Assembly (NCBI GenBank): GCA_016508695.1
Contig: VNKQ01000005.1
Location: 1 to 64,000, forward strand
From: Hyphodiscus hymeniophilus
Lineage: Eukaryota; Ascomycota; Leotiomycetes; Helotiales; Hyphodiscaceae
Direction of reading: 5' to 3'
Length of the DNA stretch: 64,000 bases
Every line of letters begins with the position of its first letter. Position 1 is the first letter of the stretch. A program made the translations under genes and the position numbers. This document shows positions 22,798 to 35,029 of this stretch, one piece after another. Below the pieces are notes generated by a model that saw nothing but the letters and a program-made list of their open reading frames with translations, was not told where the DNA came from and made no database searches.

Positions 22798-24414
22798 TCA
22801 CACCACGTCTTTATCATGAGCGTCCTCCCTTGAGTCCATATCAACCAATTGCACGAATGAGTCGCCGCCTTCAACTTTTGGTTTGATTGATTTGTTTGAC
22901 AAGACAAATCGCCCACTGCTAGCATTGTTTACACCCTTTTGGAGCTGGGGCTGTGTAGTACCTCCTGATGAACCGTCTTTGTCGGTGAACTTAAAAACAG
23001 TCGGAATAACATTGCGCAACAAAGATCGAATGGATGGCATACAGGCACAGACTATGCCCATAGGAACTTCAATTGTACTCCAGACTCCAAGGTTTACGTA
23101 ATCCTCTGTATCAATATTTTAGAATGTGTCAAGGTAATGAATAATATAAATTCGCTCACGAGTTAGATTGGTTGTATTTCCAAATGAAAGCAGGTAATTT
23201 AGTCGAAGGCAGCTGATAATGGTGACACTAGTTCTTAAATCAGTCATAACTCGCATACTTGATGGGAAAAACTTACAACAAGCCAATGGAAAACATCAGC
23301 ATGATGTGCAATTTCTTTTTTGGTGACATCGACAATTTATACAGCTCCGGTATAGGCAAAACAAACATGCCAAGATCTAGTATTATATTGAATGCAGCAG
23401 AAAGCCAGCTTTGGAGGTTAATGTTGTTGCACTGTGCTTTCATGGTTCCATCCCATTTTCTCCAAGCAGCGTTGATGGGTCGGCATTGCCAGATGGAGAT
23501 GGATTCGAATGAGATGAGATAGCAGACGTTGGCAGCAATTAAAATGTACACGCAGTACTTGAAATTTCTCCGAGGAAAGATTCTCAGATAGAATAAAAGA
23601 ATGGAGATCTTCGTAATGGGGAGAGCGGCGAGATAGACAAGTTCGTCCCAGAAGAATATCTGCGTCATGTTAGAGATCCAGTTCTCAATAGATCAATGAC
23701 GGCGCTCAACCTACGTAGGAGACATATGTGATATTGTCGAAAGATAGGTTCCAGATGTCTTGCCCCAGTCCATGTTTGGACACTGCAAATATCAGCTAAA
23801 TTATGACAACGGGGAGACTTAATACATACGTAATACTGATAAGACGCTGAGGACAATGACCAGAGCCTATCTTCTATGAGGAATTTTCAAGTGATTAGGA
23901 CCAGGGAGGCCTACAACTGCAACAGCCATAGCATAATCATCCAGTCCGAAACTTCCACCATGGCGTGTACATTTCGAGGCGACTCGAAGGCCAAAAGCAA
24001 AGACTGCGAGAATGCCGAATAGTACACCTACAACTTCGACCAATTTAGATCTATCTCGTGGAACTGCGCCGCATTGGTCTTTGGAGTATTTTTGAGTAGC
24101 TTGACAGAGTTAATGAAGGCCAAATCGAAGGATGAGGATGAGTATACTCAATGACTCTCGTATTGTGCAGTTCTGGGTAACACATTCTGTGATTATGGCA
24201 TTCAACGGGGCGTTGTTACAAATGCAGGGGATGTCGGTTAGCGAGCAAGAAGATTTCAATGTCAAGCCCGCTATACAAAGTAACTGGAATCATCAGTATC
24301 TGCATTACCACCGCGGTTTGGGCTACTTACTCCACATTGTGGGAGCGAATCGGCAGCGATACTGAGGCGTGCCAAGCCTAGCAAGAAGAAAGAAGCAAAA
24401 CCAAAGAGCTTCAT
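22798..24414 (-). CDS. CFEM-domain Pth11-type membrane receptor
   Basis: Eight exons (24414-24331, 24283-24148, 24099-23915, 23866-23830, 23782-23715, 23659-23277, 23233-23160, 23105-22798) with seven introns of 43-55 nt join in frame to 424 residues. After a signal peptide, residues 27-83 hold exactly eight cysteines (27, 31, 41, 48, 50, 62, 67, 83) in CFEM spacing, including Asp45 at the position that binds heme in CFEM proteins. A rhodopsin-like multi-helix membrane region follows (WDELVYLAALPITKISILLFYLRIF, CRP, LDLGMFVLPIP). The tail is a cytoplasmic hydrophilic sequence of about 70 residues. Family role: surface sensing, with Magnaporthe Pth11 as the model. The ligand is unknown. Confidence 0.92.
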
Positions 24415-25444
24415 GGTTACAAAAACGATGCTCAAACAGTAGAGAGAAAGCGCGAAGAAGATGGTCGTAATATACGAGAAAGAATGATATGTAAGTCGCT
24501 TTGGAAGACTCTCTGGGGATGAAGTAGTCCTCTTCAAGGGAAGTACCTGCCCCACATACCACGGCTATCAGTCGTATGGCTGATGGGGGCCAGGTACTTG
24601 GATTGTATTCATCGACATTTAGAAATGCGTCGTACGCAAAGGCTGAACCTTGTCCAGTCTCAAATCCCAGAGAACTCTTGCATTTTCTTGCCCCTCCTCC
24701 TTGCGCTCCGCGAATACCTCTTCCTCTGTACCATTAACTGGGTTATTCGTCCAAATCTTGCGCAACACGATGCAACACAGTGCAAGCACAGTGCAACATT
24801 TGCCGGGCGCATTGAACGGCACCTGTCCCTTATTCCTGGCCGTTTTTTCCCCGGTATGCCAAGTACGTGCCAACCCAGCCTTTCAACGCATCAACCCCAG
24901 CTTCGGGTCCAGGGTGGCATTGATCGACGACACAAAGTCCCGACCCGTCCTGTCAAAACGAGCTCAATACCAGACTATAACCAGTTAGCTTACTTTGACT
25001 GGAAGAGAAATGAGCGTCAATGCTACCATGGCGACATTAGCGAGGAACTGTCCCTCCGCTTTTCGCCTCGTAAACGCAAATTTCCCAACGGTGAACATGC
25101 GCGCATAGCGAGCAACTTGCATAATCAAGCTTTAATTGGGAACGACGAGCCGGCTCCCCGGTGAGCAGCGATCATCATCTCTTGTTCCTGCAGCTTGGTG
25201 TGAGAAATTAGAATGGCTGGTTTACTCAAAGAGGGAATAGAGTTTCAGAACACCGGGGTACCATTTTGTCCAGTATCAGGCTTGGTGAGTCGTCGACCCC
25301 GGATGACTTCTTCTAGTTGAATCCAGTACCATTGGAGTCCACTCATGTCTTCCCCCTCCCCCTTTGATTGAACTCAGGTACTCGAATTTTCAGTCCTCTG
25401 GGTGAATCAAATCGAAATTCTAGAATTCCCTCTTCTCCCACGAA
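24415..25444. other. Divergent intergenic region of receptor and peroxidase genes
   Basis: About 1.03 kb between the divergent starts of the CFEM receptor and the peroxidase. A 193-codon plus-strand frame at 24583-25164 has no recognisable motif and was not accepted. The region should hold both promoters. Confidence 0.45.
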
Positions 25445-26937
25445 ATGCAGTTTGTCATTTTACTCTCTCTTTTGCTCTTATTTGGGAATAAAGAGGTGCT
25501 TGGCTTTCCTTCCAGTCAACATGCTACCTCTCATCTCTCGAATGAGATTCATCGTGGTTTCCAACGAGCAACTGAAAAGAGACTGCTTTTCGACCCATTG
25601 ACTGCTCCTATTGAAGGTAGCCTGCCCCCATTCTCTATGGACTCTGTTAACTCCTAAGTAGTGACTGGCGCGCATTCATTTATCCCGCCAGACTTCGCAG
25701 CTGGCGACCAACGAGGTCCATGTCCTGGGCTCAATTCCCTCGCAAACCACGGCTACATCGCAAGAAATGGCATCACAGGCGTAAGCTCCCAATCTCGCAT
25801 TCCACTTCATCCTAACATTCATATAGCTGGCAGAGGCTACAGCAGCCATCAATGAAGTCTGGGGAATGGGACTCGATCTTGGCCCTATTCTAGCCATAAT
25901 GGGTACCGTCTTCGTCGGCGATCCGCTCTCTCTCTCCCCAAGTTTCTCCATCGGTGGGGAGACGAGCGCAGTATCGAACTTACTCTTCAACGGCCTGGGC
26001 CTGCTCGGGACACCACGAGGTCTAATTGGGTCACACAACATCCTTGAATCCGATTCCTCCATTACACGTAATGATCTCTACGTCACTGGCGATGCATGGA
26101 CTCTTGATCTCTCGAAATTCGAGTCATGGTACGCCGCTTCTAACTCTACTGTTGGTGACTATAATATGGATGTCATGGCCGAGGTCGCGGCAACAAAGTT
26201 TCAGGAGACGGTGGAGACGAATCCGAATTTTTATTTTGGGCCATTTACGGGAATGGTGGCAAGAAATGCTGGGTTCGCATTTGCCGGGAGATTGTTTGCT
26301 AATCACTCAGTCGAGAACCAAGAGGGTGTATTGAGTGAGTCGAACTATCATGAATGCAGAGTGATCACTGACAAATAATTAGCGAAAGAGATCATTAAGA
26401 GCCTCTATGCGGTTTCTGGGGAGCCGGGCAATTTTGTTTACAGTAAAGGATGCGAACGTATTCCAGAGAATTGGTATCGACGACCTGTTGATTATGGCCT
26501 GGTGGATTTGAATCTTGATATTGTTGCGTTTATCCTCAAATATCCGGAGCTTGGAAGGTACTTACATACAGCCAGTTTCACACACTTCTTGCTGACATGA
26601 ACATAGTATCGGTGGCAACACCGGTACAGTCAACTCTTTTACAGGTGTCGACCTAGCCAACTTAACTGGGGGTGTCCTCAATGCAGCGACCCTTCTCGAG
26701 AACAACAATCTTATGTGCTTCGTTCTGGAGGCTGTGAAGACACTAGCTCCTAGCTCGCTCTCAACGCTGTTTTCAATTCTCGCTGTACCTTTACAGCTTG
26801 TTACTAGTACAATCGGATCTGCGGTTCTCAGTTTGTCGTGTCCTGCTTTTAAAGACTTGACGATTGGGGAACAGGGCTTCGCAGAAGGTATTCAAGCTAT
26901 GTTCCCTGGTGCTGCTAAGAGTGGCAGTGCATTTTAG
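25445..26937 (+). CDS. Secreted heme-thiolate peroxidase (chloroperoxidase/UPO family)
   Basis: Five exons (25445-25616, 25662-25780, 25827-26334, 26383-26557, 26607-26937) with introns of 45-49 nt give 434 residues. There is an N-terminal signal peptide (LLSLLLLFGNKEVLG). The heme-thiolate ligand is Cys78 in the family motif PCPGLN, preceded by FIPPDFAAGDQRG. The acid-base glutamate is probably Glu171 in ESDSSITR, the counterpart of EHD/EGD-S-TR motifs. Known family chemistry: H2O2-driven halogenation or oxygen insertion into organic substrates, outside the cell. It is divergent from the CFEM receptor gene. The substrate cannot be predicted. Confidence 0.92.
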
Positions 26938-27901
26938 AGTGAAGATCCAGTTAACGAATGGTGTAAATACCGTGGAGGCATTCGAATATATGATAGCCAG
27001 TCTTAAAGGTGTGCAGGAACTGCCGTTGTGATTTTGGGCACCCGCTCTCGATGCGAAGTAAAGCGGGGCACCATTTATGACCCGTCGTCAATGAATATTT
27101 GTGGCACATTTAGATGTATTAGTTGTAAATTATCCCTATCTGTATATGTGTCATTCTGCACCTTCGTCATGGAGCCCACGCAGCCTTCGACTCCTCGGCC
27201 TGATCCGGTTATTGTAGAAGACTTGCTCTCCTTTGAATGATCATGCAGACAAACATATGGTGCATATCATGCCAAGCTGTTCCTCGACAAGCCGTGGCAA
27301 AAAGCGGCGAGCTTCCCTAGTTGTGACGCTATTAGCACCGACGACGATCTTGCTGATAACATGGTTAGAGTAGCATAGAGTTACATTCTAGACATGAAGT
27401 GTTGGAAGAGAAATCTCGTCATTGTGATGTGGGTGAGAGTGCTCCGCTGGGCCAGTCGCCGCTTCAGCGGATTGTTTCCTGTTTAGGCGCCCTTGAAGTA
27501 CTGGCACAACTGGATGTCGATCTCGAGAATCCACTTCTGTAAGAGTGATGATCTCAATGAAAATCCTACGGGAGTTCTTCGTATAGAGGATACAATCAAT
27601 TGCTCTTCAAAAAATAAAAAATAAGGAATGGAAACGAGGATACAGTCGACAAGAAACACAATCCACCCCTCGAACCTCCTCCCTGTACCATTGCCACTGT
27701 CTTGCATATGTACCAGCTTCCCTATTCAAACCTTTCCCCTCTTTCCACTTGTGTTCTACAAGACAATCTTTGCAGTTTCACCATGTATACAATCACTTCT
27801 TGATAACCATTGGAGAAAAGTGCTTGGTGAACGGGAAGGTAACGTCATCTGCATTCAGAAGAGATTTTTATAAGTTGACATCTCCGCACCATTCCAAGAG
27901 G
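26938..27901. other. Intergenic between convergent genes, nothing seen
   Basis: About 960 bases between the 3' ends of the peroxidase and SDR genes. Only short frames; no repeat or RNA gene recognised. Confidence 0.5.
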
Positions 27902-29233
27902 TTAATCAAAGTGCTGGCCAACTAGCTTCTCGCTCAAGGCCCAGAGCCTCTCAGCGATTACCGGATCCGTTGCCTCGACTTTAGGCTGCTCCTCGGCGAT
28001 TCCTCCGTCGCGTAGATATTTGCCTGATGAATCTGTACAGTCAAATATGTCAGAGTACAAAGGATAGTTAATTTCACTGGGGAAGAGCGTACCAAGTATA
28101 GATGGATCAAGCGCAGCTACTAAGGTAGTAGCACAGCCTTGTTGGAGTGTCTTTAGCTCTTCTCTCTGAAGAGGACCTAGGGTAATATCAATATGAAGTA
28201 CTAGCCATGATAGGAGCACAGGGAAACCATCAATTTTAAAGTTGCTGAGGCCCAGAATCAAACACATAAACTGAGCCAGTAGATTAGAACACTGACCTCC
28301 AGCCTTAAATACAACGTAGTCAATCATCGTCTTGAAGACGTCTGGGTCTTTGAAGTGCTCTTGCAGTCCAGTAGAAATATCTGAGAGAAAAATCAAAATT
28401 AGCTTCGAAAAAAATATAGGGAAATGAGAAGGTCCTTACTTCCAGGGTGAACAGAGAATGAAGCAATTTCTTTGTTATCAAACTTCTTTGACAAGCTTAC
28501 GGTGAAGAGAATTGACGCAACCTTAGACTGGGCATACCCAGCAATAGGAACGTACGTCTTACCATCCTGTGATGAGAGCATGTTAGATCTTGGCTTTCTC
28601 GAGAGAGGATTATTTGTTTCCCACATTGAAGTTGATGTCGTCGAAGTTGATTTCTCCAAGGGCAGCACCGGTACTCGTGAGATTGACAATCCGTGCACCC
28701 TTTCCAGTAGCCTCGATGGTGGGAAGCAACAGATTTGTCAACAGAAAAGGCCCGATATGATTTGTGCCAAATTGAGACTCTATTCCATCTTCCGTCTTTG
28801 CATAAGGACATGCCATGATTGCTGCATTATTAATCAAGATATCAATCTTGTCGGTTGCGACTTGGATATCCTTTGCGGCGCGTCTCACAGATGCTTGAGA
28901 ATCAAGGTTGAGTTGAATGAAGGTTACCTTGATTGCAGCATTAATTTTATTGATCTCGTCAATGACAGGCTTGATTTTCTCGTGTGACCGGCCTGCGAGA
29001 AGCAAGTGCTTTGGATTTCCGCGTGCCAGAGACAGAGCAGTTTCAGCGCCAACTCCTCCAGGACTGGGACCAGTGATAAGGACTATGATAATTAGCAATA
29101 TGCTTTTGTAAAGACGCCGATGCATCTTATCTAGCTTCCAAGTTGAATGTTACACACTTATCTTATCGTGAACGCTGCTGGGAAATGCATTCACCACCTC
29201 GTCGCCAGTAGAAGACCATTGGAATTGTGGCAT
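27902..29233 (-). CDS. Short-chain dehydrogenase/reductase (WWOX/retinol-dehydrogenase-like)
   Basis: The preferred model has exons 29233-29158, 29082-28625, 28566-28440, 28380-28297, 28176-28093 and 28032-27902, giving 319 residues, typical for this fungal SDR group. The nucleotide motif TGPSPGGVG, the structural NNAAIM, the Ser in NLTSTGA and the catalytic Tyr-x3-Lys (YAQSK) are all present. The C-terminus SSGKYLRDGGIAEEQ is usual for the group. The 120-nt segment 28177-28296 is treated as an intron because it encodes an atypical hydrophobic insert. It is open and in frame, so a 359-residue form is possible. Cofactor probably NADP(H); substrate unknown. Confidence 0.85.
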
Positions 29234-29676
29234 GTTTCTTATTTGGCTGAGAAGTCAACCAATTTGGAGTTCGTTTTGGTGGAACAGGTGAAAGCACTAA
29301 AGAAAGACGACGTTTTCGAATTGTAAGAGAACGTGGAACATTTCATGCAAGGGAGGATTTGGAACGGCCATGGCGAGCATGGTATATTTATATGTATGTA
29401 TCTGTCCCAGCGACAGTTGGTGGTTTAGTCAATATACCCACCCTAACACATTGACCATTGTGATTGGAGGTTTGAATGATCCGTCTGAAGCGTAGCGCGT
29501 AATCCAGTTGCATTGGTCTCGAGTTTTAGTGTATCACGTGAGTGTTCTTCAAAGCTTATGCGAGTTCCGAGAAATCTTCATATCCCAATATTCAATCTCT
29601 GAGGGTAGTCATGTAAGCCAGCTACATACACTGTTGGGATTTTTTACTTTGGCTTCTAACCGACCAACTTGCCACC
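29234..29676. promoter_or_regulatory. Shared divergent promoter, SDR and bZIP genes
   Basis: 443 bases separate the start codons of the minus-strand SDR and the plus-strand bZIP gene. Both must be driven from here, which makes coregulation possible. No known operator was identified. Confidence 0.5.
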
Positions 29677-30645
29677 ATGGACGAAACCATAGAGCCTCTA
29701 CAGCTATTGCCTATGCCCCATCTGGTGGAGGCAAGATGTGCAGGAGACGATTGGGCCGGTATTTCGAGCTGGACAGTCCGCAAACAACGACAGAATAGAT
29801 TGAACCAGAGGGCCTACAGTTAGTAGTCTGCCTCCTACAACTCAGCGGCCAATTAACCCTTAAATGCAGGACGACGGAAAGCTCGTATGGCTCACGTGCC
29901 CGAACGAGACTTCATGGGTCACGGATCCTTAGAGGCTGGATCTTCACAAGCTGTCAATAATCCGAGTAGTCCTGAACTCCTTCGCCATGACTCTACAGTA
30001 GTGCGGGCCAGTCATCCCATCCACGTTGGGCCCCCTGGTACCAGTGCCTCCCATCATAACACAGAACAACTCTCGACCACCCTCGCTGTAATGGTTGCAT
30101 CGAAAACCATCAAGTTTGATCCTTACGAGCATTACACTCTTCCTGCTGATCACCTTCTCACTCTGGTCAGATACAATCTCTATCGTGCAGTCGCCGCCAA
30201 TTCCTGGTCTTTAGGTATCGATCCAAGGCTCATGCACTCCGATATTCCTTCGCCATTTGAGTCCAACGATTCAACAATATCCAGGCTATGTCTTTCATTG
30301 CCACCGTCACTTCACCCTACTGTACTTCAGAGAACTGTCCCACATCACCCTTACATTGACCTCTTTCCATTTCCTGCTATGCGAGACTTCCTCATACATA
30401 TGGGCGACGATATTGACGACGATTCACTATGTGCAGACGTGGCTGGAGACGCCCCGGACTCAGGCTCAAGCGAACACACCGGGATCATTGTGTGGGGAGA
30501 ACCATGGGATCCATTTGGGTGGGAAGTCACAGAATCACTTTGGATTAAACGGTCGAACTTTTTTAAAGGAGTACCAGGTATTTTACACGCTACAAATCAT
30601 TGGCGTCAGTTGCGAGGCGAGCCACCCCTGGCGGAAATTACATAG
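29677..30645 (+). CDS. bZIP transcription factor with DUF3425 domain
   Basis: Exons 29677-29818 and 29870-30645, with a 51-nt intron (GTTAGT...TGCAG), give 305 residues. The start lies in a perfect GCCACCATGG context. The splice restores the basic region VRKQRQNRLNQRAYRRRKAR at about residues 36-55, the QNRxNQRAYR type found in fungal AP-1-like and DUF3425 proteins. The C-terminal half has the DUF3425 pattern (a hydrophobic helical block, HPYIDLFPFPAMRDFLI, and W-G-EPWDPFGWEVTE.LW...F). Nuclear regulator, target unknown. It shares a promoter region with the SDR gene. Confidence 0.87.
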
Positions 30646-31673
30646 GATGAGAGTTATCCCTTCGCTCTATCTAAGTCAATTGCCATCAGATTCAAATGAA
30701 AACAATCTTCACCCCATGGCCAGACTCCTGTCACCTGGGGGGAAGAGAAGAGTGCTATGAACATACCAGGTCCAGCCTCTACGATCAACCACCAGTGCGA
30801 ATAGAGGTGTGCCAGATACGGAGATGCTGTGGGTGACGTTGGGACACAAACCACAAGCATTACCAGAGCGAACAGAGTGGTCTACGAATATATCGATGCG
30901 AATTGCTTGGAAGTCAGCAAGCTACCGGTATCATAACAACGTCGCCCTTACTACTGTTGTCACAGTATTGGATTGCATAGCCCTGAGATTAACCATCTTC
31001 GCCGAGCCAACGGTGGCAGTCACTTTTGGTACGAGCACTCCGCTTTATTTTGGCTACATACCAGCTTTGATGAATTATACCCACATCTGCAGGATATGCA
31101 TAGGCTCTGCTAAAAGAAATAGTTTCTCTTTTGAATTAGCCAGGGCGGGTCGTCTTCCACCCAGACGATCAAACATCTTCATTGCCTCATGTCCCTTATT
31201 TGAGTCATCATTCCGAAAGTCTACACTAAGATCTCCGTCACGTGCATGTCTTTACCTGATGTAAGTATCGGGAAGTTACTGGAAACTGCAACCGCCATAG
31301 CACAAGAGGTATTCTCGGGATGTGGAAGCGGTGGTTGGAGCGAGTTTGAAAAGACTTCGGCAGCGGGTCGCGTGGGAAGACGAGGGTCTAACGTCCCCTG
31401 TCCTGGTGGTCCAATTTTGAAAGCACTGATCATAGAATGATATTGAAGCGATATCTTGTGACTTCAAAGCAATAGTGTTGTCAAGACTTCGAGTTACATT
31501 AGTAGGCACTTCGATCGTGTTCGCTCATCCATAGAAAATGTGGATCATCTCAAAGAGAGTTGATGGCCTACCCATCTCTTTCTGTCTGACTCCCACTCAC
31601 ACGTCGGTACACTCCTTACATCACACTATATGAACATTGAGCAGGCAGTTAATTATCCAGTTCATTCTCTACT
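30646..31673. other. Intergenic, boundary between accessory and core genes
   Basis: About 1.03 kb with several frames of 60-150 codons on both strands (for example 30809-31264 plus, 31246-31440 plus). None shows a domain or good splice continuation. Confidence 0.45.
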
Positions 31674-33199
31674 CTACAAATCCTTGATCCCTTCCTCAGC
31701 CATAACATGCGGTTCGCCGGCAGCAGCTGCCTTTGCGTTACTGATCTCCCACTCAAATTCCTTCAGAGCGCGGATTTCACTCCCAACGAACAGACCTCCA
31801 ATGAGCCCATCAATCACTCCAGCACTCAACCCTAATGTACTCAAGAGCATCAACAGGAATGCCACAAAGTTCCTAGGACTCCACCATACAGCCACCAGAC
31901 AGCCAATGCTAATGACCAGAGATCCAACGAAGTGGCCTAACCGCAGTCGTCGTTGCCTTTTTTCCCGAGCCCGGTAGGTGTGAATCATTGCAATGATCTC
32001 TTCATATATTGGAATCGGCAAATGACTAGGCCTTGTCTCTTTGAGCTGCGAAAGAATCGTCGATGACGGAAAGTCAGATGTTGGTGGCGATTGAAGGTAG
32101 ACGCCATCACGAACTGCATCGTCTTCCGTATCATCGTTAACAGCACTTGAATGTACTATGGTAGCTTCGACCGAGAAGTGGTCACTGAGCGAGCATTGTA
32201 GCTCAGGGTGTCGCAACGTCATACCAACCTTTACTGTCTTGACGACCCACCCTCCACGCTCGGGATTCGAATGATCAACACCTGTGTTGGCAAAGATGTA
32301 GTCTAACCGTTTAGCCCTGGGATCAATTTTGTCCCCCGATACCTCAATAGCTGGTTTGTTTGGACCAATGAGCTTTCGCTGAGCTTCACTCCACCGCCAC
32401 GTATTAAAGACACCGTCACAAGTTGCGCCGTTTTCGGTAACATTATATGAGGCCGTTGGTATGGGCCGACCGCGTGCTTTCTCAGCTTCATCTATTGCTG
32501 CACCGACAGACGAGTCTGGATGAAGTAAGAGCCAAACGTCGCGGAGAGGAGAATGCGTGCTGATGAGACGGTGTGCCAGGGATTGAGGAACCATGTTGAA
32601 ATCTCCCAGGCCCAAAACCAGGTGCCCCCGTTCAGCAGCTCCACGCATAAGCTTTGCTATCTCCCAGGCCTGGGCCGTCCGGTGGCAGATATATGAATCG
32701 TTCGGTTCTCGTTCGTAGGGTGCATGTAGCTGGGAATATCAAAAAGCTGCGCTAGAATGGGGGCAGCTGTACTAACATGAGTTGTGAATACCTCCACTAC
32801 GTCCTTCGGGCCCTTACCAAATCGTATCCTGGCACAGGCAACTCCCTTACCCACAAACCAGTCGCCCCGGAAGAAAGCTGTCGGCCTCCCATTCAAAGGA
32901 TATCTCCACATTGAGCTCTCCCCTAACGGCCATTTTGAGAGTATCGCCAGTCCACCGCCAAATATGCCGCTGTGATAGAACTTTCCAAATGGCAAGATAT
33001 GCTTTGTAGATTTCCGAATGCTTTGATAGTCTTCTTGTGTCCAACACTCTTGCAGACCAACGATCTGAGGAGCAGGGTCTGCGACTGCTATTCGTTTCCC
33101 GATTTCTGCCAATCGTTCTCTACGAAACTTTGCCAGGTATTTCAAGCCCCAGCAGTTGAAGGTAATGACATTGATCTCCACTGGCACCGTGTTGTCCAT
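31674..33199 (-). CDS. ISC1: Neutral sphingomyelinase / inositol phosphosphingolipid phospholipase C
   Basis: Exons 33199-32777 and 32729-31674, with a 47-nt intron (GTTAGT...CCCAG), give 492 residues. The splice restores THLHAPYE...SYICHRTAQAWE. The endonuclease/exonuclease/phosphatase fold is marked by FNCWGL (metal-site Asn), GLQECW (catalytic Glu), LGDFNMVP (Asp, Asn) and SDHFSVEA (catalytic His). Two C-terminal hydrophobic segments (LVISIGCLVAVWW, FLLMLLSTLGLSAGVIDGLIGGLF) anchor it to membranes, as in Isc1 and nSMase2. Reaction: hydrolysis of the phosphodiester head group of complex sphingolipids to ceramide. It is divergent from the SWD3 gene. Confidence 0.93.
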
Positions 33200-33535
33200 G
33201 GTGGTCGATGTCGAGGATCAAAGAGATCGAAGGTCTTTAAGCAGCATGTGTAAGAGGGACAAATGGGTCTATAAATGGAACATATTCGAGGATTTTCGTA
33301 ATATAACTCTCAATTGAAGTGCAATTGAGCTATGTATCGATCTTTCCAGACGACTTTGACGGTTGAAGGAGCTGTTGTCATCTCGTCCCCCACAAACCGA
33401 CGCTCTCCACTACCAACCCCATGCCAATATTTCCAACGGATGTTTCTTCTAGCGTGAACACGGCCTGTCGCGTCTCCTCAGGAAACCCCTCTTGCGAGCA
33501 TCGTTTCCTGCTCCACCGCTCGACATTGGTGCAAT
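33200..33535. promoter_or_regulatory. Shared divergent promoter, ISC1 and SWD3 genes
   Basis: 336 bases between two divergent start codons, rich in pyrimidine runs. It serves both genes. No specific factor site was assigned. Confidence 0.55.
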
Positions 33536-35029
33536 ATGTCAGACTTCGATTCTGCAGATAGCACTCCTCTTGGTCTTCCTCATCATCCTCATCCTATCAA
33601 ACGGCGGCGAGCCTACGACAGCGAAACCTCTACCCCTCAATACAGCTCTGACGACGACATTAAAGATCACAAACCCCTTCGCTCCTCGAAGCTGAGTACA
33701 CGACAGGACTCAGGTGCTCGGAGGATATCCAGCTCTTCTGATGGGAGCGATGATGATTCGGATCGCGAGTATCATCGACGTCGAAATCGTTCCAGGACCA
33801 CATCATCCTCGCATTCCACACACCACGCTCCCTCACCTCCGTCTCGCAAACCTTTGACGCTCAACTACAAGCAGAAATACATACTAAGAGGTCACAAGAA
33901 AGGTGTATCGCAGGTGCGCTTCTCGCCAGATGGCCGCTGGATTGCCAGCTCCTCTGCAGATGGCACAATCAAGATCTGGGATGCGACGAATGGGAACCAC
34001 ATGAGAACATTAGAAGGACATCTGGCCGGTATCTCGACTCTTGCGTGGAGTCCGGATTCGAATATGATTGCCTCGGGATCGGATGACAAGGCGATTAGGC
34101 TGTGGCATAGGGCGACAGGCAAGCCATATCCTGTACCACTGACAGGGCACCACAATTACGTTTACTCTGTGGATTTCTCGCCCAAGGGAAACATGCTGGT
34201 AAGTGGTAGCTATGATGAGGCTGTTTTTTTGTGGGATCTGCGGGCGAGGAAGCAGATGAGAAGTCTCCCAGCTCATTCGGACCCAGTTGGAGGGGTAGCT
34301 TTTATTCATGACGGAACATTGGTCTGCAGTTGTTCTACTGATGGTTTGATGTGAGTCCAGCTGCGCTCTCGATTGAAAGTGACTAATTTCTATAGCCGGG
34401 TCTGGGATACAACGACAGGCCAATGCCTGCGGACCCTCGTGCACGAAGATAATGCTCCGGTAACCACTGTCTCGTTCTCCCCGAATGGTAAATACATCCT
34501 GGCTTTCACGCTCGACTCCTGCGTGCGATTGTGGGACTACGTCACCGGATCATGCAAAAAGACATATCAGGGGCACGTCAACACCAAATTCTCGATAGGT
34601 GGCGCATTTGGAATCGACGACGAAGAAGGGTTTATCGTATCTGGGAGTGAGAATGGAGAGCTACTATTCTGGGAATTTCGGAGTAAGGAAATTGCACAGA
34701 GGGTTAGTGGACATGAAGGTGTTGTCTGCTGGGTTGACACTTCTCCTGGACCGAACAGGCTCGTCGTGAGTGGTGGAATGGATGGGACGGTAAGGATTTG
34801 GGTGGACGCTGATCAGGACTATGGTTTGGAAATGGGCGACGTACTGGAGCAGGAGAATGGTATTGGTGACTATGAAGATGATGGGGACATGGTGAAGATT
34901 GAAGACGCGAATGGCTTTGGCGATACTCACCCTGATGGCAATGATGTGGATGTGGAACGATCCCCGCCGCGAGATACGGAGCGTTCACCAAACGGCAACT
35001 CGAGTCCAGATAGAATGGACGAGGATTGA
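33536..35029 (+). CDS. SWD3: WD40 protein of COMPASS (Swd3/WDR5 homologue)
   Basis: Exons 33536-34350 and 34396-35029, with a 45-nt intron (GTGAGT...CTAAT...TATAG), give 482 residues. A low-complexity Ser/Asp/Arg/His-rich N-terminus of about 105 residues comes before seven WD repeats, each ending in a W-D-type dipeptide (IKIWD, IRLWH, VFLWD, IRVWD, VRLWD, LLFWE, VRIWV). An acidic tail follows. The order and sequence match WDR5/Swd3, the scaffold of the Set1/COMPASS histone H3K4 methyltransferase in the nucleus. The long N- and C-terminal extensions are usual in filamentous fungi. Confidence 0.88.

Noticed and set aside
24583..25164. 193-codon plus-strand frame between receptor and peroxidase
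   Set aside because: Composition is not protein-like, no domain, and a minus-strand frame of similar quality overlaps it.
17283..31673. Classical secondary-metabolite cluster
   Set aside because: Tri14-like, GMC, SDR and peroxidase genes are present, but there is no PKS, NRPS, terpene synthase or prenyltransferase.
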